Source of the DNA: Ruminococcus sp.
GTDB lineage: Bacteria; Bacillota; Clostridia; Oscillospirales; Ruminococcaceae
Assembly: GCA_031262625.1 (NCBI GenBank)
Contig: JAISHJ010000097.1
Location: forward strand, 1 to 8,461
Reading direction: 5' to 3'
Length of the DNA: 8,461 nucleotides
The notes under the pieces were generated by a model. The model had not been told where the DNA came from. It saw nothing but the letters and a program-made list of their open reading frames with translations, and did no database searches. This document shows, piece by piece, positions 1-4,477 of this stretch. The translations under genes were made by a program, and so were the position numbers. How positions within the stretch are numbered: position 1 is the first letter of the stretch; each line of letters opens with the position of its first letter.

Positions 1-146
1 GCTTTTGCAAGAATTAAGGCATCCTCAACAAAGACGGGGTCAACTCCTTGCATGAGAACTGTGTAGCGTTCCAGATAGTAGAGAAAATTCGACTCCGTAA
101 AGAGCATAGGGTCTACGCCGTTCGCTATTAAGATATTTTCTTCCAT
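1..146 (-). CDS. hypothetical phage-module protein, N-terminal part only
   Basis: The reading frame starts at ATG 146-144 and runs off the left edge, so only about 48 N-terminal residues are visible and the C-terminus is missing. The visible protein begins MEENILIANGVDPMLFTESN and continues with aromatic/hydrophobic stretches (YYLERY, VDPVFVEDALILAKA). It has no signal peptide or membrane segment. A good GGAGG site lies 5 nt upstream of the ATG, overlapping the region just after the portal stop codon (gap 15 bp), so it is translated as the next gene of the packaging/head operon. I do not recognise the family. By position it could be a head-morphogenesis, scaffold or minor capsid protein, but that is inference from gene order in tailed phages only. 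Confidence 0.75.
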   Translation of the reverse strand, partial: MEENILIANGVDPMLFTESNFLYYLERYTVLMQGVDPVFVEDALILAK

Positions 147-161
147 GATTACCTCCATATA

Positions 162-1394
162 TTAAGCAGAAACATCTGCCGTGATAACGTTATCCGAAAA
201 TGCTATCTGTATTCCTGTGTCTATGTCACGAATTGCGCCTGAAAGCTTCCCTAACGTGAGGAGTGCGCGTACGGCAGTCTTAATCGTCTCGGAAAGGTTA
301 TTTTGGTTTAGGCGGATCGTCCGCGCAGACTTCGCATTTTGGGAGATTACTTCGGAAGCAGTCTTTGTGTAATAATGCAAGCCGTTAGACATAGAGAATG
401 TTCCCGAAGAAACCCCCGTCTGAAAGCACAGCATTTTATAAAGCGCTTCTATAGCGTTAACATGGTCGTCAACGCGAAGTTCTACCGTGTTGTCGGCAAT
501 TTTAAGAGCGTCTGTATCCTCCGTCTTGAGTGCTACAAAAGCTTCATCATCTGCATCAAAATATCTCGTCATATTTCCGGTTTCGGGGTCTATAACCGTC
601 TGTATAGAAGCGGCAGGCACAATAATCCGCTTTTTCCCGAGGATAAATTCTCTCATGAAGCTGTCGAAAGCTATGTCGAGAGCCTTTAGAGTGTCTATAG
701 CGCCCGAAAATATTGATACTCCGAGGGGACAGTCAGGCTCGATATTGTTAGCGGAAGCAGGCTTGAATATCGCGAAAAGTCCCGCGCCTTCGCCTTCGTA
801 AATATCCGGAATTTCAGAAGCAAGCCGCCTTCCGAGAGTTAGTCGGTTGTCGGAAATAAAACTTAAATTTTCCGTCTTCCCCGGGGAATATTTTTCGATA
901 GAAGTTATGTATTTCCCGCCGCTCATTTCCTGCGAAGAAAAGGCAATCTCTTTAATTCGACCGTTTCGCCACGAAAGCGGATACATCTTGTCGGCAGTTA
1001 TAAAGTCTACACAAGGCTTCCCATCATAAAGATAGAATTTCATACAGCCGCCGCCCAGAGCATAGGAGGAAGTTATAAAGCCTTGAATCTGCTCGAAAAA
1101 ACTCGTCTCGGAAAGCGTTCTGTCAAGGTAATCCTGTAACACAGGATTATCAAGCTTTATAGCCGCACGCTCCGCAAAAGTCAAAGCCGTAAATTCCTCA
1201 CAGATAGCTTTGGCAGCATTCATCTGCCCGATAATGCGCTCGCCGCGCGAATGAAGCCCCGACCGCTTAGCAGACCTCCAAGGCGGCTTCCCCGCGTAAA
1301 TGTCAGCCCAGTTTCGGATATAGGTTTCATAGTAACTGTCCAGCTCCGGAATAACCGTCTGCGGAAAAGCTTCGCGTAATAGTCTCGAAATCAT
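162..1394 (-). CDS. phage portal protein, SPP1 gp6-like
   Basis: Portal proteins form the dodecameric ring at one capsid vertex; it docks the terminase and is the channel for DNA. This 410-residue protein has the usual layout of the SPP1 gp6-like family. The N-terminal region has an NxAKAICEEFTALTF-type stretch (about 59-73). The wing/stem core follows (about 225-260, with a helix around FDSFMREFILGKKRIIVP). The family-typical helix KTASEVISQNAKSARTIRLN (about 344-363) comes next, then QNNLSETIKTAVRALL. The start is set by GAGGGG 5 nt before ATG 1394; that site overlaps the terL stop, leaving 9 bp between the genes. Gene order terL then portal is standard. The C-terminus stops at the region (IQIAFSDNVITAD, about 396-408) where many relatives, from memory, continue for some tens of residues, so it is on the short side. 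I am confident of the function. Confidence 0.93.
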   Translation of the reverse strand: MISRLLREAFPQTVIPELDSYYETYIRNWADIYAGKPPWRSAKRSGLHSRGERIIGQMNAAKAICEEFTALTFAERAAIKLDNPVLQDYLDRTLSETSFFEQIQGFITSSYALGGGCMKFYLYDGKPCVDFITADKMYPLSWRNGRIKEIAFSSQEMSGGKYITSIEKYSPGKTENLSFISDNRLTLGRRLASEIPDIYEGEGAGLFAIFKPASANNIEPDCPLGVSIFSGAIDTLKALDIAFDSFMREFILGKKRIIVPAASIQTVIDPETGNMTRYFDADDEAFVALKTEDTDALKIADNTVELRVDDHVNAIEALYKMLCFQTGVSSGTFSMSNGLHYYTKTASEVISQNAKSARTIRLNQNNLSETIKTAVRALLTLGKLSGAIRDIDTGIQIAFSDNVITADVSA

Positions 1395-1403
1395 AATAAC
1401 CCC

Positions 1404-2663
1404 TCACAAAAGATAATTCATTACAGGCTCGATAGAATATTCAAAAGCATCAAGCGAATCAATGTTTGTAGAACCGTTGTCAAGCCGCTTGCCGGTGTCG
1501 TCCCACACAGCGGAGGAGAGAGCATCAATAAGGTGTTTGCAACGCTCATGAATAATCAGTTTCCCCATCGACAAAAGCATATTGACAAAGGAAATCCTGC
1601 CCAGAATCGACGTCTTCTTAGCATTCTTAATCTCAAACGGAAGCCGCTCTTTGACGAAAGCACTCTTAATCCCTCTAATAAGCACCTGCTCCGCACTGTC
1701 GCAGTATATGTCGAAAGTTTTGCAGATGCTCTTTGAAAGCAGCGCGAAAGCCTTAAGTTCCGCTTCAAGACGTGAAGGCGTAATCTGCTCTCGAATGTAA
1801 TTTTCCGCAAGCACTACAGCCTTACCGTAATTTTTAGTAAACCCCGTAAGTACCATAGCATGAGCAGACCCATTTCCGCCGAAGTCTACGCCTATATTAG
1901 CGAAAATTATTTCGGAGCTGTCGGGTGTACCGCAGAATTTTCGCGGCTCGTCCGCAAATTCACGATATATAATCCCCTCCGCATTAACCCATCTGCCAAG
2001 TATATATCTCTCGCGAAATACCCCCGAATAAAGCTTGTCCGCATCCTCAATCTGCTTTTTAGTAAGTATCGGATTGTCTTTCATAAGCATAGTAACGCGC
2101 AGAAGGTCCTTTTCATCAGCTTTCTCAATCCAGCTTTTGTAGAAGTACGAGTGTTTCGAATCGGGATTGCAGTTAAACCAAAGCTTCGCCGAAGGTTCAG
2201 AGATAATCCTCGCGCAAGCCTGCTCAATAAAACTCTCCGGCATTAAGGCCGCTTCATCAAACATTACCCCCGAAAGCGTTATCCCCTGTATAAGCATATA
2301 ACTCGAATCATCCCGTCCCCCAAATACGTAAAAGTTATTGCTCTTCCCACTCTTCTTTTCAGTAATTATAAGCAGACTGTCCGAACGTCTGTACTGCAAC
2401 CGATAATACTTAGTAATATCTCTGACTTCCTCAAGCGGCCGCAGAATGTTCCTCTCCGCACTCCGTATAGTCTTACCGCATATCCCGAAATTCTTCCCCG
2501 AAAACCCCCGCATAGCCCACAAAATATAAGAACAAGCCATGCATACAGTCTTCCCCGTCCGTATAGCCCCATCCGCAATTATCCCACGCTTGCCCTTGTT
2601 CCTCTCACTATATACCCACGTAAATATAAGCTTTTGCTTCGGGGATAAACTATTGAAGGTCAT
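1404..2663 (-). CDS. terL: phage terminase large subunit (PBSX/XtmB-like ATPase-nuclease)
   Basis: TerL is the ATP-driven motor and nuclease that packages phage DNA into the prohead through the portal. The 419-residue protein shows all expected motifs. The N-terminal ATPase has a Walker A-like loop GAIRTGKT (32-39), a Walker B GVMFDEAAL with the D136-E137 pair, and a coupling motif WFNCNP (162-167). The C-terminal RNase H-like nuclease shows its acidic residues in IGVDFG (D260), YCDSAE (D322) and NIDSLDAFEY (D402/D405). The length is normal and nothing is visibly broken. ATG 2663 is the natural start, because the LSPKQK segment right after it is usual at the N-terminus of this family. Oddly, no Shine-Dalgarno sequence precedes it. 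Instead a 17-bp-arm hairpin and the end of a repeat element (TACGTTGGGGGG on the plus strand) abut the start. The gene is followed closely by the portal gene. Confidence 0.95.
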   Translation of the reverse strand: MTFNSLSPKQKLIFTWVYSERNKGKRGIIADGAIRTGKTVCMACSYILWAMRGFSGKNFGICGKTIRSAERNILRPLEEVRDITKYYRLQYRRSDSLLIITEKKSGKSNNFYVFGGRDDSSYMLIQGITLSGVMFDEAALMPESFIEQACARIISEPSAKLWFNCNPDSKHSYFYKSWIEKADEKDLLRVTMLMKDNPILTKKQIEDADKLYSGVFRERYILGRWVNAEGIIYREFADEPRKFCGTPDSSEIIFANIGVDFGGNGSAHAMVLTGFTKNYGKAVVLAENYIREQITPSRLEAELKAFALLSKSICKTFDIYCDSAEQVLIRGIKSAFVKERLPFEIKNAKKTSILGRISFVNMLLSMGKLIIHERCKHLIDALSSAVWDDTGKRLDNGSTNIDSLDAFEYSIEPVMNYLL

Positions 2664-2668
2664 GGAGT

Positions 2669-2780
2669 TACGTTGGGGGGAAACCTCTCTGAGGAGAGGT
2701 TTCCCCCCAAACCCCCTTTCAAAGACTTTTTCATATTATTCTCTTTATTATTATTTAGTAAAATCCTTTACGCTTTCGTA
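2669..2780 (-). repeat. repeat element C (inverted relative to A and B)
   Basis: Read on the minus strand it has TACGAAAGCGTAAA (2780-2767), an AT-rich spacer, GAAAAAGTCTTTGAAAGGGGG, a second G-run, a perfect hairpin, and the terminal motif CCCCCCAACGTA (2680-2669). This order of parts matches repeat B on the plus strand. The internal stem differs in sequence, so C is a divergent member of the same family. It ends right beside the terL start codon. Confidence 0.6.
2673..2710. repeat. perfect 17-bp-arm inverted repeat upstream of terL
   Basis: Arms TTGGGGGGAAACCTCTC (2673-2689) and its exact reverse complement (2694-2710) are separated by a 4-nt loop TGAG. In RNA this would form a very stable hairpin whose base lies about 10 nt before the terL ATG. 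It is not a classical terminator in either direction, as no U-tract follows the stem on either strand. It could protect an mRNA end, block translation initiation, or just be the core of the repeat. Confidence 0.85.
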
Positions 2781-2855
2781 AAGCGTATCGAAGAAATTAC
2801 AGAAAGCGTTCCGCTTAAAAAATACTCTTCTATAAAGCAAACTTTTTGCTTTGTA
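2766..2855. repeat. cluster of three short hairpins in the AT-rich centre
   Basis: Three small inverted repeats follow each other: CTTTACG/CGTAAAG with a 4-nt loop (2766-2783), AAGCG/CGCTT with a 3-nt loop (2804-2816), and AAAGCAAA/TTTGCTTT with a 3-nt loop (2834-2852, extendable to 2831-2855 with one G-U pair). None is followed by a proper U-tract, so I do not call terminators. The first shares 14 bases with the leader of repeat B (3835-3848, inverted). Confidence 0.6.
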
Positions 2856-2902
2856 AAACGCCCCCTCGCACTCACCACAGACAGAGCGCAGTACAATATA
2901 AG

Positions 2903-2998
2903 AAAATGTTTAAAGTCCGGGAGAGGGGGGGTTGGGGGGAGAGGGGAGTGTGGCGCAGCGCCACACTGTCACTGCTCCTCTCCCCCCAACGTATCCCC
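2903..2998 (+). repeat. repeat element A
   Basis: It shares with repeat B a 21-base leader (2903-2923 here, 3855-3875 there), a G-rich tract, an identical 21-bp near-palindrome (2947-2967 here, 3886-3906 there; arms AGTGTGGCGC/GCGCCACACT around one A), a GTCACT motif, a C-rich tract and the ending CCCCCCAACGTATC...CCCCG. The G-rich tract and the later C-rich tract pair with each other (GTTGGGGGGAGAGG against CCTCTCCCCCCAAC), which encloses the inner palindrome. The right end lies inside the 3' end of the terS-like coding sequence. Confidence 0.8.
2919..2946 (+). other. G-quadruplex-type motif
   Basis: Four runs of three or more G (3, 7, 6 and 4) are separated by loops AGA, TT and AGA, which fits the standard intramolecular G4 pattern. 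It lies on the non-template side for the leftward phage operon, so the transcript here would be C-rich and any G4 would form in the displaced or single-stranded plus strand. It is part of repeat A. Confidence 0.6.
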
Positions 2999-3271
2999 GG
3001 CTTCGGAGAGGGCTTGATAGAGGGCAGTAGGGTCGTTTGTATCGTCGGTGGGTGTAGACTTTGCCCAAATTTCGGGGCGGAAGGTTTTGAGCCAGATAAG
3101 GGCGGCTTGAACGTTTGGGGCAATGTCTTTTTGGACTATTTTAGCGGGTTTGGAGCAGTCGCCGGAGTCGGGGTCGGGGGAGAGGGTAATTTCTTGGATG
3201 GTGTAACCGAGGGCGCGGCGGAGGATGGCGGCTTCTACGGAGTCGGTGTCTTTGTCGCGTTTTTTCTTCAT
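2969..3271 (-). CDS. terminase small subunit-like protein (no DNA-binding N-terminus seen)
   Basis: The 100-residue product has the pattern seen in the C-terminal half of small terminase proteins of clostridial prophages. A charged start is followed by VEAAILRRALGYTIQEITL (about 12-30), a short variable acidic loop, then KDIAPNVQAALIWLKTFRPE (about 48-67) and W69. Small terminase subunits recognise viral DNA and regulate TerL, and the gene lies upstream of terL as expected. The N-terminal helix-turn-helix usual for TerS is absent. In-frame stops close upstream of ATG 3271 rule out an extended start. The ribosome site is modest (AAGGCGG). The last residues (GDTLGGEEQ) and the TGA are encoded by repeat element A, so the original C-terminus was probably replaced. 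It could be a decayed TerS or a short natural variant; family assignment is by pattern only. Confidence 0.65.
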   Translation of the reverse strand: MKKKRDKDTDSVEAAILRRALGYTIQEITLSPDPDSGDCSKPAKIVQKDIAPNVQAALIWLKTFRPEIWAKSTPTDDTNDPTALYQALSEAGDTLGGEEQ

Positions 3272-3341
3272 ATGTACCGCCTTTTGGTTAATTTAGGTGT
3301 GAAGTTTTTTCGTATTAATTGGGATGAACTTTTTTTGTGGA

Positions 3342-3539
3342 TTAGTAGAGGTTGGTGAAGATATTGTCTTCGAGTTCGGAGACTTCGACGCAGTCTTCGC
3401 AGTATTTGGCGCGGTCTACAATGTAGACGGTGTCGCCGGGGTAAATTTTAGAGCCGCAACAGTCGCAGATGGGAGCGGAAGCGGAAACAGTAATTGTGTC
3501 TGTTTGCGGTAGATTTAGAAGTCCTGAAATATTTATCAT
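3342..3539 (-). CDS. small zinc-ribbon protein heading the phage operon
   Basis: This 65-residue protein has two cysteine pairs, C25-x2-C28 (with an extra C27, in ICDCCGSKIYPGD) and C47-x2-C50 (YCEDC). The layout is that of a small zinc ribbon with 18 residues between knuckles. It has no membrane segment or signal peptide. Translation is well supported: GAGGAGG lies 4 nt before ATG 3539. It is the first gene behind a strong sigma-A promoter (3602-3630), and the terS-like gene follows after 70 bp. Similar tiny CxxC...CxxC proteins occur in Bacillota phages, usually of unknown role; nucleic-acid or protein binding is the general expectation. I cannot assign a specific function. Confidence 0.8.
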   Translation of the reverse strand: MINISGLLNLPQTDTITVSASAPICDCCGSKIYPGDTVYIVDRAKYCEDCVEVSELEDNIFTNLY

Positions 3540-3555
3540 AAGTCCTCCTCGGGAT

Positions 3556-3567
3556 GAAATATATTTC
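3556..3567. promoter_or_regulatory. perfect 12-bp palindrome in the 5' leader
   Basis: GAAATATATTTC is an exact palindrome between the predicted transcription start and the ribosome binding site of the zinc-ribbon gene. It could be an operator for a dimeric regulator. It is AT-rich, so chance occurrence cannot be excluded. Confidence 0.35.
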
Positions 3568-3579
3568 GTGTCGATAAAT

Positions 3580-3593
3580 CGAACATTTGTTTC
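3580..3593. promoter_or_regulatory. operator-like dyad 1 (LexA/SOS-box-like)
   Basis: CGAACATTTGTTTC resembles the Gram-positive LexA box CGAAC-N4-GTTCG, matching 8 of the 10 fixed positions. It sits immediately downstream of the -10 element, at about +2 to +14, where a bound repressor would block initiation. A near-identical site lies 85 bp upstream (3666-3678). The regulator could be LexA or a phage repressor; the sequence alone does not decide. Confidence 0.4.
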
Positions 3594-3601
3594 ATGAGCC
3601 T

Positions 3602-3630
3602 ATTATACCACATTTTCTTCCGAAAGTCAA
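3602..3630 (-). promoter_or_regulatory. sigma-A promoter for the phage packaging operon
   Basis: On the minus strand TTGACT (3630-3625) and TATAAT (3607-3602) are separated by exactly 17 bp, which is a near-perfect housekeeping promoter. Transcription should start near 3595 and give a leader of about 55 nt before ATG 3539. It lies downstream of the terminator that ends the recX-side transcript, so the phage-derived genes have their own control. Confidence 0.85.
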
Positions 3631-3665
3631 GAAATATTTTTCGCTTTAGGAACTTTCTCCATAAT

Positions 3666-3678
3666 GAACAAATGTTTC
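3666..3678. promoter_or_regulatory. operator-like dyad 2
   Basis: GAACAAATGTTTC is the same 13-mer as dyad 1 except for two central bases. It lies 36 bp upstream of the -35 element. The centre-to-centre distance to dyad 1 is 85 bp, close to eight helical turns, so both sites would face the same side of the DNA, which would allow looping around the promoter. Confidence 0.35.
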
Positions 3679-3700
3679 GTTTTTATTTGGGCGAATTTGT

Positions 3701-3736
3701 ACAAAACAAAAAAAAGCCGCTGTTTTTTGACAGCGG
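3701..3736 (-). terminator. Rho-independent terminator after the recX gene cluster
   Basis: On the minus strand a stem CCGCTGT/ACAGCGG (3736-3730 with 3723-3717) has a 6-nt loop and is followed by C and a run of T residues (CTTTTTTTTTGTTTTGT). This is a classical leftward terminator. It would stop transcripts coming from recX before they reach the phage promoter. It is not bidirectional, as the plus strand shows no T-tract after the stem. Confidence 0.88.
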
Positions 3737-3834
3737 TTACCATGCGATATTGTTTTCTAAAAGCCCTGAGTATGATTAAGAGATTAAAATAAACGTAAGT
3801 GAAAGACGGTCTTTTGCGAAACGGTTGAGTGTAA

Positions 3835-3968
3835 TACGAAAGCGTAAAACAAGAAAAATGTTTAAAGTCCGGGAGGGGTGGGGGTAGTGTGGCGCAGCGC
3901 CACACTGGGGAGGGGAGGGGGAGGTCACTCCTCCTCCCCTCCCCCAACGTATCATCCCCGTACCCAGT
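3835..3968 (+). repeat. repeat element B
   Basis: It begins with TACGAAAGCGTAAA (3835-3848), then a leader identical to that of repeat A for 21 bases (3855-3875), a G-rich tract, the shared 21-bp near-palindrome (3886-3906), a second G-rich tract that pairs with the following C-rich tract (GGGGAGGGG... against CCCCTCCCCC), GTCACT, and CCCCCAACGTATCATCCCCG. It lies between recX and the terminator of the recX transcript, so the folded repeat would be the 3' untranslated region of that mRNA. Confidence 0.8.
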
Positions 3969-3997
3969 ACCCCCAACGTATCATCCCCGTACCCAGT
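3941..3997 (+). repeat. 29-bp tandem repeat, two copies, with a degenerate third
   Basis: Two direct copies start at 3941 and 3970; each contains CCCCCAACGTATCATCCCCG followed by TACCCAGT. A degenerate third copy (CCCTATAACGTAATCAGCTCG, from about 4000) overlaps the last codons and stop of recX. There is no spacer variation, so this is a simple tandem duplication rather than a CRISPR. Confidence 0.85.
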
Positions 3998-4000
3998 TCC

Positions 4001-4462
4001 CTATAACGTAATCAGCTCGTCCTTTAGTTCCTTGATAGCTTTAGAGATATCGGAGAATTTGAAGCCGTAGCGGGACATGGCTGTTTGGATTTTCTGCTCG
4101 CCGGCGGGGGAGCCTATTAGACTGCTGTAATTCTTTTTTATACGTGATTTTATTGAGTCTATGTCGTCTTGGAGGGCGGCGCAAACTTCTTTGGCAATAT
4201 CGCGGTCTATGCCTTTGGCGTAGAGTTCTTGGCGGATGCGGTAGGCGCCGAATTTTTTTACTTCGCGCATATATTCGGCGGCGTGGGAAGCGAATTTTCG
4301 GTCATTTATGTAGCCTTCGGAGATAAGGCGGCTGACGACTGTTTCTGCGGATTGGTCGGAAAATTTGGCGGCAATTTTTGCTTTAATTTTGGCGGCGGAG
4401 TAACTTTTCTCGTCAAGCAGATACAGTGCGTAGGAGTAGGCTTTTTTATACTCTTCGTTCAC
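4001..4462 (-). CDS. recX: regulatory protein RecX
   Basis: RecX binds RecA filaments and usually restrains RecA recombinase and co-protease activity. The 153-residue protein shows the RecX pattern of helical repeats. The first covers about residues 8-57, with ALYLLDEKSYSAAKIKAKI and ISEGYINDRKFA. The second (about 60-97) has FGAYRIRQELYAKGID, the family hallmark. The third (about 123-150) has the YGFKFSDISKAIKEL stretch. This is close to the short proteobacterial length and shorter than many Bacillota RecX proteins. The start is GTG 4462; GGAGG stands 8 nt upstream, directly after the rsmG stop (15-bp gap), so translation is linked to rsmG. The last codons overlap a degenerate copy of the tandem repeat that follows. 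The assignment is good. Confidence 0.9.
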   Translation of the reverse strand: MNEEYKKAYSYALYLLDEKSYSAAKIKAKIAAKFSDQSAETVVSRLISEGYINDRKFASHAAEYMREVKKFGAYRIRQELYAKGIDRDIAKEVCAALQDDIDSIKSRIKKNYSSLIGSPAGEQKIQTAMSRYGFKFSDISKAIKELKDELITL

Positions 4463-4477
4463 GATTTTGTCCTCCGC

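Larger units (their letters stand above)
2664..2968. other. 305-bp gap between terS-like gene and terL, filled with repeats
   Basis: I see no convincing gene here. From left to right it contains repeat C with a perfect hairpin next to the terL start, an AT-rich stretch, three small perfect hairpins, and most of repeat A with a G-quadruplex-type motif and a 21-bp near-palindrome. Small terminase and large terminase genes usually overlap or nearly touch, so a gap of this size is unusual. The whole block is bounded by matching inverted ends (separate entry). Short open frames in it (for example 2673-3017 on the plus strand) are translations of the repeats and lack ribosome binding sites. Confidence 0.8.
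2669..2993. mobile_element. possible 325-bp MITE-like element with 13-bp terminal inverted repeats
   Basis: The segment begins TACGTTGGGGGGA (2669-2681) and ends with its exact reverse complement TCCCCCCAACGTA (2981-2993). It carries no gene. It sits where terS and terL would normally be adjacent. Its right end supplies the last codons and stop of the terS-like gene, and its left end stops 5 bp short of the terL ATG. The outermost TA at both ends would fit a TA target duplication as made by IS630/mariner-type transposases, but TA is self-complementary, so this is not proof. The alternative is two independent copies of a REP-like repeat that happen to face each other. Confidence 0.45.
3540..4000. 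other. 461-bp intergenic junction between recX and the phage module
   Basis: No convincing gene lies here. In leftward order it holds a 29-bp tandem repeat and repeat B just after recX, an AT-rich stretch with a short hairpin (AAAGA/TCTTT near 3802-3815), the terminator at 3701-3736, an operator-like site, the promoter, a second operator-like site and a palindrome, then the ribosome binding site of the zinc-ribbon gene. Frames such as 3627-3947 and 3776-3976 (minus) run through the repeats and the terminator stem and are not credible genes. Confidence 0.8.

Noticed and set aside
2673..2710. Rho-independent terminator between terS and terL
   Set aside because: The stem is perfect, but neither strand has a T-tract after it, so I list it as a hairpin only.
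2673..3358. Plus-strand frames 2673-3017 and 2846-3358
   Set aside because: They are translations of repeat elements and the antisense of terS, with no ribosome binding sites or recognisable domains.
3342..3539. Antitoxin or toxin-antitoxin pair with the terS-like gene
   Set aside because: Neither protein shows toxin or antitoxin motifs, the genes are 70 bp apart, and the terS pattern explains the second gene better.
3726..3746. Rightward promoter TTGACA at 3726 with TATTGT
   Set aside because: The spacer is 15 bp, the -35 lies in the terminator stem-loop, and no plus-strand gene follows.
3627..3976. Minus-strand open frames 3627-3947 and 3776-3976, the latter sharing TLNIFL with a frame at 2872-3123
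   Set aside because: The shared peptide is only the translation of the leader common to repeats A and B. The frames run through palindromes and (3627-3947) a terminator, and have low-complexity composition.
3941..3997. CRISPR array
   Set aside because: Two adjacent identical 29-bp units have no unique spacers between them, and no cas gene is present; this is a tandem duplication.
3540..4000. Integrase-type attachment site or tRNA gene at the phage/chromosome boundary
   Set aside because: No tRNA cloverleaf is visible, and only one junction is in the window, so att repeats cannot be paired.
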